Shown here: positions 1 through 7,494 of the stretch, piece by piece
Position numbering within the stretch: position 1 is the first letter of the stretch
Layout of the letters: every line of letters begins with the position of its first letter
Source of the DNA: an uncultured Bacilli bacterium
Lineage (GTDB): Bacteria; Bacillota_I; Bacilli_A; RF39; UBA660
Length of the DNA: 47,190 bases
Assembly (NCBI GenBank): GCA_944359085.1
Contig: CALVSQ010000005.1
Span: forward strand, 1-47,190
Reading direction: 5' to 3'
Notes under the pieces: model-generated
Told to the model about the DNA's origin: nothing
Seen by the model: only the letters and a program-made list of their open reading frames with translations
Databases searched by the model: none
Program-made: the position numbers and the translations under genes

Positions 1-39
1 AATAACATTACAATCACAAGAAAATTCATTTCTAGACAT
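1..39 (-). CDS. N-terminus of an ArsR/SmtB-type metalloregulator (runs off the left edge)
   Basis: Only 13 codons are in the window, read from the ATG at 37-39: M-S-R-N-E-F-S-C-D-C-N-V-I. A strong GGAGGG ribosome site lies seven bases upstream. A short N-terminus with C-x-C-N-V-I is typical of ArsR/SmtB repressors that sense soft metals, and the upstream DNA carries two dyads resembling their operators. This family normally represses its own operon, usually a metal or metalloid efflux pump. That pump, if present, lies left of the window. The call is inferred from the N-terminus and operators only. Confidence 0.55.
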   Translation of the reverse strand, partial: MSRNEFSCDCNVI

Positions 40-69
40 AAATTCCCTCCAATAATATTATATGTTTTT

Positions 70-125
70 AGTTGAATATTTGTTCAACTGATTATATTAT
101 ATATGAATGCATATTCAACTGTCAA
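70..125 (-). promoter_or_regulatory. Sigma-A promoter with two ArsR-type operators
   Basis: On the minus strand, TTGACA (120-125) and TATAAT (96-101) are 18 bases apart, a near-consensus promoter for the ArsR-like gene. One imperfect dyad, TGAAT-N4-ATTCA (104-117), lies in the -35/-10 spacer. A second, AGTTGAA-N6-TTCAACT (70-89), lies just downstream of the -10. Placement in the spacer and over the start region is the classic arrangement for steric repression, and the TGAA-Nx-TTCA form matches ArsR/SmtB operators. Binding itself is inferred. Confidence 0.65.
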
Positions 126-170
126 TGATTTTATAAAAATATTTTTATTTTATTACATTTTTTGAATAAT

Positions 171-196
171 AAAAAAAAGAAAGGATTTAGCTTTCT
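171..196 (-). terminator. Terminator of DUF5655 copy 1
   Basis: On the minus strand the six-base stem AGAAAG/CTTTCT (191-196 with 178-183, seven-base loop) is followed by eight T residues. The stem includes the last codons of the upstream gene. Confidence 0.6.
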
Positions 197-1029
197 ATTA
201 AATATAATTTATTTAATTCATTTTTAACATCTATTGCAACGCATCTACTAAGCATATAACTTTTTTTAATATAGGGAATAATAGTTTCTATGTCATTTCC
301 GTTAGATATTTTATATGTCATACATAAAGGTTCTGCTCCTGTTTGATAAGTATAATCTAATATATTTTGATTGTCTTCTACTTTTAACAATCTGACATAT
401 AATCCATATTTTCTTTTAGATATAGAAATAAAATTCCTTTTCGACTTAAATCTATAATCCCTATATAATTTATTACAAACAATATTATCTCCTAATTCCA
501 TAATTCTATTAGAAATATTTTTAAACAATAATTCACAAATAGGTTCTTGGGATTTTTTAAGATAATGGTATAATTCTTTAGCTAGTTCAAATGCATATTC
601 CAAATTATTTATATCTTCTACTAGTAAATAATAACTCAAAGATGTATTTTCATAACCTTTTCTAATTTTTAATTTATTTTGTAAATCAAATTGTTTAACG
701 TCTTTTAAAAAACATATATATAAATCATTTTGATTGATTCGAACTTCTATAAATCTCTTTTTTAATTTATATACAACAGTTTTTAATAAATAATTTCTTA
801 TTATATCTTTTCCTATAGAAATAATATACTCATCAAATTTATCAAATAATTTAATAGTTTCATCTTTCTTATTGTAAGTTATATCTTTATAATTACTAGT
901 ATCATTATTATAAATTACATTGTTAATATTATTCTCTTCACTTTTAAGCTTACAATTTTCCACTTTAACTTTCCTTTCTAATTTTGGATACTCCTCATTT
1001 TTTGAATAAATAACATTGTTATAGATCAA
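187..1029 (-). CDS. Twin DUF5655-like domain protein, copy 1
   Basis: Function is unknown. Residues about 60-155 resemble the DUF5655 domain (L-F-D-K-F-D...I-x-I-R-K-G-Y...L-E-Y-A-F-E-L...Y-H-Y-L), also found at the C-terminus of COG3586-type proteins. Residues about 165-260 look like a second, diverged copy. It is paralogous to the gene at 15860-16786; the stretch S-K-R-K-Y-G-L/I-Y-V-R-L-L is shared. The start is uncertain. The listed TTG has no ribosome site, and the open frame continues upstream to the recombinase stop at 1171. A GTG at 961-963 has a good AAAGGA but would discard conserved residues. The gene lies just past an attachment-like site, so it is probably the first gene of a second element. 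I have no basis for assigning an enzymatic role. Confidence 0.65.
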   Translation of the reverse strand: MIYNNVIYSKNEEYPKLERKVKVENCKLKSEENNINNVIYNNDTSNYKDITYNKKDETIKLFDKFDEYIISIGKDIIRNYLLKTVVYKLKKRFIEVRINQNDLYICFLKDVKQFDLQNKLKIRKGYENTSLSYYLLVEDINNLEYAFELAKELYHYLKKSQEPICELLFKNISNRIMELGDNIVCNKLYRDYRFKSKRNFISISKRKYGLYVRLLKVEDNQNILDYTYQTGAEPLCMTYKISNGNDIETIIPYIKKSYMLSRCVAIDVKNELNKLYLIES

Positions 1030-1101
1030 ATTAAATGTAGAATAGACTTCTATATTGGAATGACTTTTCTTATTTATATAAGCATCTTCGAACTCAAAAA
1101 T

Positions 1102-1150
1102 GTTCCTGTGTAACCACCAAGATTGCTGGGTGTCGATTTTACTTGTAAAA
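1102..1150 (-). other. Attachment-like site at the recombinase end (element junction)
   Basis: On the minus strand, TTTTACAAGT (1141-1150), GCAATCTTGG (1117-1126) and ACAGGAAC (1102-1109) occur with exactly the spacing seen at 16703-16751 inside spoVD. The site starts 21 bases after the stop codon of the serine recombinase, where such enzymes usually keep attP. Because a DUF5655 gene follows here as it does at the other copy, the simplest reading is a junction between two tandem elements. The exact crossover dinucleotide cannot be told. Confidence 0.65.
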
Positions 1151-1170
1151 AAAATTATTTGACATAATAT

Positions 1171-2754
1171 TTAATTTTCAAAATAAATATTTTTTATACT
1201 TCCATCTTTAAAATATATTTCTAAATTCATTTTATATCTAGTTTCTAATTTAGTAATTATAATTTTATCTAATAATAAGTTTATAAATACATTTAAATTA
1301 TATTTAACATTTAAAATGTTTTTTATTTCTTTTTCTACATCATTAATACTTGAAGGTATATCAATATCTTTTTTTATATTCATTAATTGAGCATTTATTT
1401 TATTTATCTCATTTTCATTTTTATCTAGCTTATTTTTTAAATCTTCATCAGAAATAATTTTAGATAAATTTAAATTTATTAATTTATCTTTATGACTTAT
1501 TAATTCTTCAAGTTTGTTTTCTAAAACTATTTTTGTTTTATTATTCGATACAATTAAAACTTCATTATAAAGTTTAATCATTTCATTAATTATATCTTTT
1601 AAATATTCTTTAATATATTTATTTATTATATTCTCCATTAACTCATCTAGTTTTTTTTCCCTAATAATTGGAGATTCACAAGTAAGTACTCCTTCATTCT
1701 TATATCTTTTGCATACCCAAGTAGGATTACTTCTTCTATTTGATCCAGCACACCTCACAAATATTTCATTATGCTCACCACAATATATTTTATATGTATA
1801 TCTAGATTCATCAATCATTGTCTGGCTCACCATAATATGAGTATTTCTTGCTTTGTGTTTTTTTTCATAAATTAAATTTGCTTTATCCCATAATTCTTCA
1901 GATACTATTGGTTCAATCAAATCAGTTTTATATATTATATGTTCTTCTTTAGGTACTTTAATTTTTTTATGTGTCTTATAACTTTCCACTTTTGTTAAAT
2001 TAGCTGTATAATAACCCTTATATCTAGGATTAGTAAGGATTTTTTTTAAAGTAGTACCTGAATAGACTTTTCCATTTTTATTTTTATATCCTTTCTTATA
2101 TAAGATATCCGCTATCTTTTCAAAAGAATATTTTCCAGTTACATATAAATTAAATAATGTCTCAATAATTGGTCTTTCTTCTTCATTAATAATCATTCTT
2201 CCATCTTTTTTATAATAACCAGTTAAATTACTACCAATTACTTTTCCATCTTTAATCATTCTTTTAATTCCAAATTTAACTCTTTCAGAAAGTTTTCTTA
2301 CCTCATCTTGAGCAAGAGATGACATCAAGGTTAATCTGAATTCACTATCTGGATATATAGTATTAATATTATCACTTATAAAAAATACTACTGTTCCATT
2401 ATTTAAAAGTTCTTCAGTATATTTAATACTATCAATTACATTCCTAGAAAATCTAGATATTTCTTTTGTAACTATTAAATCAAGTTTCCCAGTTTTAGAA
2501 TCCTCAATCATTCTTAAAAAATTATCTCTATTTTTTATACTAGTTCCACTTATACCTTCATCAATATATTCTCCGACTAATTTCCAATTCTTATTTTCAT
2601 TTATCATTTCTTTAAAATAATTAGATTGATTTTCCAAACTATTTAATTGATCATCTTTATCAGTAGATACTCTTGCATAATAACCAACATTTAAATTCAT
2701 ATCAAAAATGGTTTTACCTAATAATAATTCGCTTCTAGTTTTTACAATATTCAT
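1171..2754 (-). CDS. Large serine recombinase (site-specific integrase)
   Basis: This enzyme cuts and rejoins DNA through a 5'-phosphoserine link and would integrate and excise the element. The N-terminal resolvase domain (about 22-165) shows Y-A-R-V-S-T with catalytic Ser30, followed by D-E-G-I-S-G-T and E-I-S-R-F-S-R-N. A recombinase domain (about 175-290) contains N-P-R-Y-K-G-Y. A cysteine-bearing zinc-ribbon-like region (about 320-360) and a long coiled coil (about 375-460) follow; in this family the coiled coil controls the direction of recombination. The length of 527 residues is normal. The ATG lies inside the end of a 45-residue ORF and has only a purine-rich upstream stretch, so translation is probably coupled. 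The stop is 21 bases from an att-like site. Confidence 0.93.
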   Translation of the reverse strand: MNIVKTRSELLLGKTIFDMNLNVGYYARVSTDKDDQLNSLENQSNYFKEMINENKNWKLVGEYIDEGISGTSIKNRDNFLRMIEDSKTGKLDLIVTKEISRFSRNVIDSIKYTEELLNNGTVVFFISDNINTIYPDSEFRLTLMSSLAQDEVRKLSERVKFGIKRMIKDGKVIGSNLTGYYKKDGRMIINEEERPIIETLFNLYVTGKYSFEKIADILYKKGYKNKNGKVYSGTTLKKILTNPRYKGYYTANLTKVESYKTHKKIKVPKEEHIIYKTDLIEPIVSEELWDKANLIYEKKHKARNTHIMVSQTMIDESRYTYKIYCGEHNEIFVRCAGSNRRSNPTWVCKRYKNEGVLTCESPIIREKKLDELMENIINKYIKEYLKDIINEMIKLYNEVLIVSNNKTKIVLENKLEELISHKDKLINLNLSKIISDEDLKNKLDKNENEINKINAQLMNIKKDIDIPSSINDVEKEIKNILNVKYNLNVFINLLLDKIIITKLETRYKMNLEIYFKDGSIKNIYFEN

Positions 2755-2872
2755 TTTCTTTTTCTTTCATTATTTTTTCGTTTGCTAATTTAAATTCTTC
2801 AAATGTTATTTTACCTTTTTGATATAACTCTTTATTGATTATTAATTTTAATTCTTTTAATATTTTTTTCAT
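2735..2872 (-). CDS. 45-residue charged protein overlapping the recombinase start
   Basis: The ORF starts M-K-K-I-L-K-E-L-K-L and ends E-N-E-Y-C-K-N. It is rich in Lys and Glu and should be helical. A strong GGGAGG ribosome site lies a few bases upstream. Its last six codons overlap the recombinase start in another frame, implying coupled translation. The segment K-G-K-I-T-F-E-E-F-K-L-A-N-E-K recalls SHOCT-like small helical modules. Small proteins encoded with serine recombinases can be recombination directionality factors, but nothing here proves that role. Confidence 0.7.
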   Translation of the reverse strand: MKKILKELKLIINKELYQKGKITFEEFKLANEKIMKEKENEYCKN

Positions 2873-2912
2873 ATATACCTCCCTTTTAATTTTATTAAAA
2901 TTATTAGTAAAT

Positions 2913-2939
2913 ATGAAAAAAACAAGAACTCTTCTTGTT
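2913..2939 (-). terminator. Terminator closing the biosynthetic operon
   Basis: The eight-base perfect stem AACAAGAA/TTCTTGTT (2921-2939, three-base loop) is followed on the minus strand by seven T residues. It starts right at the stop codon of the HAD gene and separates the operon from the recombinase unit. Confidence 0.85.
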
Positions 2940-3739
2940 CAATAATTATTATTAGTATTATTCAAAAATGAAATTAAATAATCAGCAACACCATCTTCAT
3001 CATTACTTTTAGTAATATAGTCAGCATGCTTTTTTAATTGGTCAGTTGAATTTTCAACAGCTACTCCAATACCAGCAATATCAATCATTGATATATCATT
3101 ATTATCATTGCCAATTGCTATAGTATTCTTTATAGGAATATTTAAGTACTCTGCTAATACTTTTAAAGAATTACCTTTTGATGAATTAGAACTAATCACA
3201 CTAAACCATAATTCTTCTTTATCCTCTCTTGATGAATCAACAACACATAAATTAGATTTTTGTTCAATTGATGATTTATATTTTTTAACTAATTCTTTTT
3301 CTTTGCTAATAATCATAATTTGTTTTATCTCTTTTTTTAATAATATATCGAGATTATTATCATCTAATAAAATCTGTGAATCATTTCTGGTAAACATTGT
3401 TACATATTCAGTATTTTCTGATACGAACATAACTCTAAGCCCAAGCTTCTTTGTTTCTTGATATATTATTTTACATTCCTCTTTTGGTAAATATGTAGAA
3501 TAAATATTTTTTTTATTAATATTATCATAGATTTCTGTACCATTAGATGATATTAAATATTCATTTAAACCTGCTTCATTTGAAACCTTTAATGTATAAT
3601 ATCTTGGTCTTGCAGTGCAAATAACAACAGTATTTCCACATTCTACAACCTTTTTTATAATTTTTTTTGTTTTATCAGAGATATTACCATCAGAATGTCT
3701 TAATGTACCATCACTATCAATTGCAATTAAATATTTCAT
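2939..3739 (-). CDS. Cof-type HAD hydrolase
   Basis: This is a 266-residue haloacid-dehalogenase-fold phosphatase of the Cof/YidA type. Motif I is I-D-S-D-G-T-L with nucleophile Asp8 and acid Asp10. Motif II lies near V-I-C-T-A-R, and motif IV is G-N-D-N-N-D-I-S-M. The middle of the protein has the size of a C2 cap. Family members dephosphorylate sugar phosphates, nucleotides or FMN-like compounds. It is the last gene of the operon, one base after the NUDIX gene, so a dephosphorylation step in the pathway or a detoxifying role is likely. The substrate cannot be predicted. Confidence 0.85.
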   Translation of the reverse strand: MKYLIAIDSDGTLRHSDGNISDKTKKIIKKVVECGNTVVICTARPRYYTLKVSNEAGLNEYLISSNGTEIYDNINKKNIYSTYLPKEECKIIYQETKKLGLRVMFVSENTEYVTMFTRNDSQILLDDNNLDILLKKEIKQIMIISKEKELVKKYKSSIEQKSNLCVVDSSREDKEELWFSVISSNSSKGNSLKVLAEYLNIPIKNTIAIGNDNNDISMIDIAGIGVAVENSTDQLKKHADYITKSNDEDGVADYLISFLNNTNNNY

Positions 3740-3740
3740 A

Positions 3741-4268
3741 TTAATCTTTATCCATATTAATTATTTTGTTATATTCTTTAAAAATGTCTAGCATTTCTTC
3801 AACAATTACCTTGTTTATTGGATTATCAGGTATACTATCAATTAATACTTGTTCAACGTTTTCAATTGGGAAAGTTTTAACAGTAAAATTACCATCTTTT
3901 TCCCAATCATCTAATTTTGAATTGTTCATGTCAAATTTAGCATCAGTATTTATAATATAATAATAAATATCATTTTTTCTATTTTTACCAGAACCATGAT
4001 AATTTTTACTATAATAAGTAATTTTTTCAAATGGTTTTAATTTAGCATCTTTTATTTCTATTCCAGTTTCTTCTGATATTTCTCTTAATAAACATTCTTC
4101 TAAACTTTCGCCATCCTCTAAATGACCACCTGGAAATTGGTAAGTTTTATGAGAATAGCCTAAAGTTATTTCATTATTGCTATTGATAATCAAACCTTTT
4201 GTTCTAGTAACAACCTCATCAATATCTTCTAATTTTAAATTATCATAATTATATAATATTTCTTTCAT
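3741..4268 (-). CDS. NUDIX hydrolase with intact NUDIX box
   Basis: The protein contains a complete NUDIX box, G-G-H-L-E-D-G-E-S-L...R-E-I-S-E-E-T-G-I, so it should hydrolyse a nucleoside diphosphate linked to another group. I place the start at the internal ATG (4266-4268), because GGAGTG lies seven bases before it and the longer reading has no ribosome site. A gap of about 42 bases from the kinase gene is the largest inside the operon. The protein could trim a nucleotide-linked intermediate made by the nucleotidyltransferase at 5221-5787, or clean up by-products. It contrasts with the catalytically degenerate NUDIX protein at 14360. Confidence 0.87.
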   Translation of the reverse strand: MKEILYNYDNLKLEDIDEVVTRTKGLIINSNNEITLGYSHKTYQFPGGHLEDGESLEECLLREISEETGIEIKDAKLKPFEKITYYSKNYHGSGKNRKNDIYYYIINTDAKFDMNNSKLDDWEKDGNFTVKTFPIENVEQVLIDSIPDNPINKVIVEEMLDIFKEYNKIINMDKD

Positions 4269-4310
4269 ACAACTACACTCCATTCTTTAATCAATTTATA
4301 TTATATCACA

Positions 4311-5216
4311 TTATCTCAATAATTTTTTACTTTTGTTAAACAAAATATCATTATATAACTCATATTTAGGATACTTTTCTAGCCACATTAATGAGTTTAA
4401 ACAATCAAAAAGTAATAATCTGTCATCAAATTTATCACCATTTATCACTTCAAAATTATTTTTTATAAAATTCATAATGTTTCGAAAATCATAAGCAGTT
4501 AATATTATTTTTGAATTAGTGTTAAAGGAATTAGGATTTCTTGACATACGGTTTATAGGATCTAATTCCCTCTCAACAAATGAACGTTTTATTTTTTCAA
4601 AATCAATTATTGATATTTTATTATCATCATTAACTAAAATATTATTAAAATGCAAATCCCCATGAATTAATCCAGTTTTTGCGCCTTCTAATAAATTTGG
4701 AATTATATTCTTTAATTCATATAAATAATGTATTTTTTCCTTATTTAAAATATTAGAATCTATAATTTTATTTAAGTAATTATCATATTCTTTTAACAGC
4801 AAATCTAAGCAATTATCATCAAAATGTGAATTATAATCAAGAGAATGTATTTTATCTAACTTTTCCAATAATTGAACTAATATCTGTTGTTTTTCACTTT
4901 CTTTTAATAATGGCCATTTTAATAATAATGATTCTCCATTAATTTTTCTTTCTAAATAATACACATATGGAAAAGACTTTTTCGTAAAATCACTAAATAT
5001 CACCTTTGGAATAAATTCTAAAGTATCATTATTTAATAAAAATTCCACTTCTTTAATTGTACTATTATCTTTAATAGGATTAGTGACAATTTTCAAAATA
5101 TATTTATCATTTATCTGATAAATCATTCTGCTATAACCAGAAGTTATTTGCTTTATACTTGTTATTTTTTCATTTATATTTTTTTCTATTATTTGTATTA
5201 CTATTTCATTAAGCAT
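4311..5216 (-). CDS. APH/choline-kinase-fold phosphotransferase (operon kinase 2)
   Basis: This 301-residue protein has the aminoglycoside phosphotransferase/choline kinase fold. The catalytic loop is L-I-H-G-D-L-H-F-N-N-I-L and the metal-binding motif is I-I-D-F-E. The N-terminal lobe has Y-I-L-K-I-V for the ATP lysine. D-F-E is typical of choline/ethanolamine kinase-like members. It follows the nucleotidyltransferase directly and its AAAGAGG ribosome site lies in that gene's last codons. A kinase plus a nucleotidyltransferase is the layout of LicA/LicC, which make CDP-choline. By analogy the pair may phosphorylate and then activate an alcohol or amino alcohol. An antibiotic-modifying self-resistance enzyme is the alternative. 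Confidence 0.82.
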   Translation of the reverse strand: MLNEIVIQIIEKNINEKITSIKQITSGYSRMIYQINDKYILKIVTNPIKDNSTIKEVEFLLNNDTLEFIPKVIFSDFTKKSFPYVYYLERKINGESLLLKWPLLKESEKQQILVQLLEKLDKIHSLDYNSHFDDNCLDLLLKEYDNYLNKIIDSNILNKEKIHYLYELKNIIPNLLEGAKTGLIHGDLHFNNILVNDDNKISIIDFEKIKRSFVERELDPINRMSRNPNSFNTNSKIILTAYDFRNIMNFIKNNFEVINGDKFDDRLLLFDCLNSLMWLEKYPKYELYNDILFNKSKKLLR

Positions 5217-5220
5217 ATAA

Positions 5221-5787
5221 TTACCTCTTTAATACTAATCTTTTATCATCTTTAATTAAATTAATATAATCATTTGGAGTATTTATATTGACAAATCCAT
5301 CCCCAACATTAACAAAAGTTCTGTACTCTTCAAAATTATCAAATAAATGATAAAGAGAATGAAGACTATTATCTGAATTATCTATTACACTCTTTAACAA
5401 CTTATAATTATTTACTTTCACAGCAACAATAGCACGTTCATTACCATAAAAGCTTATGTTTTCACATATATCCTTTATAATTATATCCATTGTTTTTTCA
5501 TCATAATATGTATCTCCATATAAATAAGTTGTTGGATCATCAAGATAATCGTAAGCATACTTTTTATGAAAATAATCATCATATTTTGAAACTATCCTCT
5601 TTGCATATTTACTTTCATGATTTTGATTACTTGATAATATATATATATCATCAGTTGACCTTTCTAAAATCATTCTAATAGTTCTATCAATTAATCTTTC
5701 ATTGTTAATAATAACTTCTTGTTTCGTAATTCCAAGATAATTATTCCATCTTGTTCCTTTGCCATCTGACATTATTATATATTTCAT
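5221..5787 (-). CDS. MobA/LicC-like nucleotidyltransferase
   Basis: This 188-residue GT-A-fold protein begins M-K-Y-I-I-M-S-D-G-K-G-T-R-W, a variant of the L-x-A-G-x-G-T-R nucleotide-binding loop of sugar-phosphate and phosphocholine nucleotidyltransferases. A conserved Lys follows in G-I-T-K-Q-E, and Asn-Thr-Pro-Asp/Asn-Asp-Tyr lies near the C-terminus (I-N-T-P-N-D-Y), as in MobA and IspD relatives. It would join an NMP from an NTP to a phosphorylated substrate with release of pyrophosphate. The first Ala of the usual A-G pair is replaced by Asp, which may reflect an unusual substrate. It sits between the phosphorylase and kinase genes with short gaps. Confidence 0.78.
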   Translation of the reverse strand: MKYIIMSDGKGTRWNNYLGITKQEVIINNERLIDRTIRMILERSTDDIYILSSNQNHESKYAKRIVSKYDDYFHKKYAYDYLDDPTTYLYGDTYYDEKTMDIIIKDICENISFYGNERAIVAVKVNNYKLLKSVIDNSDNSLHSLYHLFDNFEEYRTFVNVGDGFVNINTPNDYINLIKDDKRLVLKR

Positions 5788-5796
5788 AATTCCACC

Positions 5797-6564
5797 CTAA
5801 AATTTACTAATTATCTTTTGAAGTTTTTTTGTTCTAGTTGAAAGATATTCTTGCTTATTCTCGATTGGCTCATAATAATTTGTACCAGTGATCAATGAAT
5901 CAGATATTACTAAAATTGGAAACCCTTCTTTTCCCATAATTTTCATACATTTACCAAATGAAGCAGTTTCTTGTTCAATGCAAGACGCACCAAGTTTCAT
6001 TATTTCTTGTATATGATAATATTCGCCTATTAATGTATCTGTCGAATAAACTCCACCATTTTTATACGAAAAATTACTATTTTTTAAAACTCTCTCGATA
6101 TGTTGTTTAATTTCAGTGCTAAAAAACATTTTATTAAAAAAATTGGCAATTTCTATTTTCTTTTCAAAATATAATGATGCCCCATCACCTGAAATGGAAT
6201 AACATGGCATAAAAATGTCTCCTTCATGAACATTTTTATCCAAAGAACCAGCAGAACCTAAAAATATATATGGTGCATCAATATTTCGCAATAGTAGTAA
6301 ATTATCAAACATATTTGGTGCTCCTTTGCCAGTCTTAATAAATAATATTTTTTTATTATTATAATACAAAATAAATGTAGAAGTGCTTCCTATTTTCAAA
6401 TTTTCAACACTATATTCTTCATTAAATACAAAATGTGGTTTCCAAGTTGGTGAAACAATCACTAAATCAAAATGTTGCTTATCATCTATATTCAATTTAC
6501 TCATAGCTACATTGCTAAAAGAATAGTACTTTTTTAGTATATTATTTAATTCATTCTTATTCAT
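5797..6564 (-). CDS. Nucleoside phosphorylase/nucleosidase family protein
   Basis: This 255-residue protein belongs to the PNP/UDP phosphorylase superfamily. Seen are F-L-G-S-A-G-S-L...V-H-E-G-D-I in the phosphate and ribose region, G-G-V-Y-S-T-D-T-L, and E-Q-E-T-A-S-F in place of the usual E-M-E-T-A ribose-binding motif, followed by V-I-S-D-S-L. The family cleaves the N-glycosidic bond of purine or uridine nucleosides or of MTA/SAH. In this operon it could release or exchange a nucleobase, or clear 5'-deoxyadenosine made by the neighbouring radical SAM enzyme. It lies two bases after the radical SAM gene, which favours a linked role. Confidence 0.83.
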   Translation of the reverse strand: MNKNELNNILKKYYSFSNVAMSKLNIDDKQHFDLVIVSPTWKPHFVFNEEYSVENLKIGSTSTFILYYNNKKILFIKTGKGAPNMFDNLLLLRNIDAPYIFLGSAGSLDKNVHEGDIFMPCYSISGDGASLYFEKKIEIANFFNKMFFSTEIKQHIERVLKNSNFSYKNGGVYSTDTLIGEYYHIQEIMKLGASCIEQETASFGKCMKIMGKEGFPILVISDSLITGTNYYEPIENKQEYLSTRTKKLQKIISKF

Positions 6565-6565
6565 A

Positions 6566-7492
6566 TTAAATCTTTCTAACTAAACTTTTTATTTTTGGAT
6601 TATTAAGATCCTGAATATTTTCGATGCCTAATTCACCCATTTTACCGCCTAAACACCATGTGCGATCATTTTCAAAATCAGAATATATATATATTTCACC
6701 ATCAATTATTTCTCCAACTTCATAACCAGGTTTACAAATACATGTACATCCATAAACTTTATCATCAGGTGTAATACAAACTTTTTTTACACCAGCACTA
6801 CATCTGAAATTATTTGGTTTATTAACAGTATCACAACCAAAAGTTCCACTTCTTCTTACTTCAAAATCATTTATATCATATTTATCTCTGGCTTGCTTTA
6901 ATTGTGTAAAGAAACTATCATAATCTTCCTTTACTAATCCTATATTAGATAAATTTTTAGCTCTTCCTTGAATAAATATTTTATTAAATTCAATTCCAGA
7001 TGCACCTAGTTGATATGCGTTATCACATATTTGCAAAGTATCTTTTGCATTTTTATTTGTTATTGTTGTCATTAGAACAACTCTAAGTCCTTTTTCTCTT
7101 AGCATTTTAATAACTGTATTTAACATCTCGTTGGTAATACCATTTAAGCTATCTTGTATTTCAAAATGATAAGACATAAATACATTCCTTATTCCATTTT
7201 CTAATAATAAATCTATTATCTCTGGTTCTTGAAATATCCTAAGTCCATTTGTCATAATCCAATCTTGTCCAATTATTTTGTAAGAAGGTAAATATCCCAA
7301 GTCAACAAGTGGTTCGGCACCATCTATTCTTACTAATTTATATCTATTTTTATAATATTCTGCTAATTTTTTTAGTTCTTCTGGAGTTCTATTTCCAGTA
7401 TATCCTATGTAACAATGATTGCAAGCAACATTACATTTTGAACAAGCCATTAATATAACTCTATTTCCTTCATATTTTTTCAATTCTCTCAT
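6566..7492 (-). CDS. Radical SAM enzyme with cysteine-rich C-terminal domain
   Basis: The 308-residue protein has the radical SAM cluster motif C20-x3-C24-x2-C27 (C-N-V-A-C-N-H-C-Y) after K-C. D-G-A-E-P (57-61) stands where the SAM-binding G-G-E-P is normal. The C-terminal third has seven further cysteines (F-G-C, R-C-S, V-C-I, G-C-T-C-I-C, W-C-L-G-G), consistent with a SPASM/Twitch-type auxiliary cluster. Such enzymes often modify peptides or small molecules through a 5'-deoxyadenosyl radical. No precursor peptide gene is visible nearby, so a small-molecule substrate is more likely. Its ribosome site lies in the final codons of kinase 1. Confidence 0.9.
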   Translation of the reverse strand: MRELKKYEGNRVILMACSKCNVACNHCYIGYTGNRTPEELKKLAEYYKNRYKLVRIDGAEPLVDLGYLPSYKIIGQDWIMTNGLRIFQEPEIIDLLLENGIRNVFMSYHFEIQDSLNGITNEMLNTVIKMLREKGLRVVLMTTITNKNAKDTLQICDNAYQLGASGIEFNKIFIQGRAKNLSNIGLVKEDYDSFFTQLKQARDKYDINDFEVRRSGTFGCDTVNKPNNFRCSAGVKKVCITPDDKVYGCTCICKPGYEVGEIIDGEIYIYSDFENDRTWCLGGKMGELGIENIQDLNNPKIKSLVRKI

Positions 7493-7494
7493 AT

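Noticed and set aside
6566-7492. RiPP cluster based on the radical SAM enzyme and ATP-grasp proteins
   Set aside because: I found no short precursor ORF with a ribosome site near these genes and no RiPP-type protease; the ATP-grasp proteins look like amino acid/carboxylate ligases.
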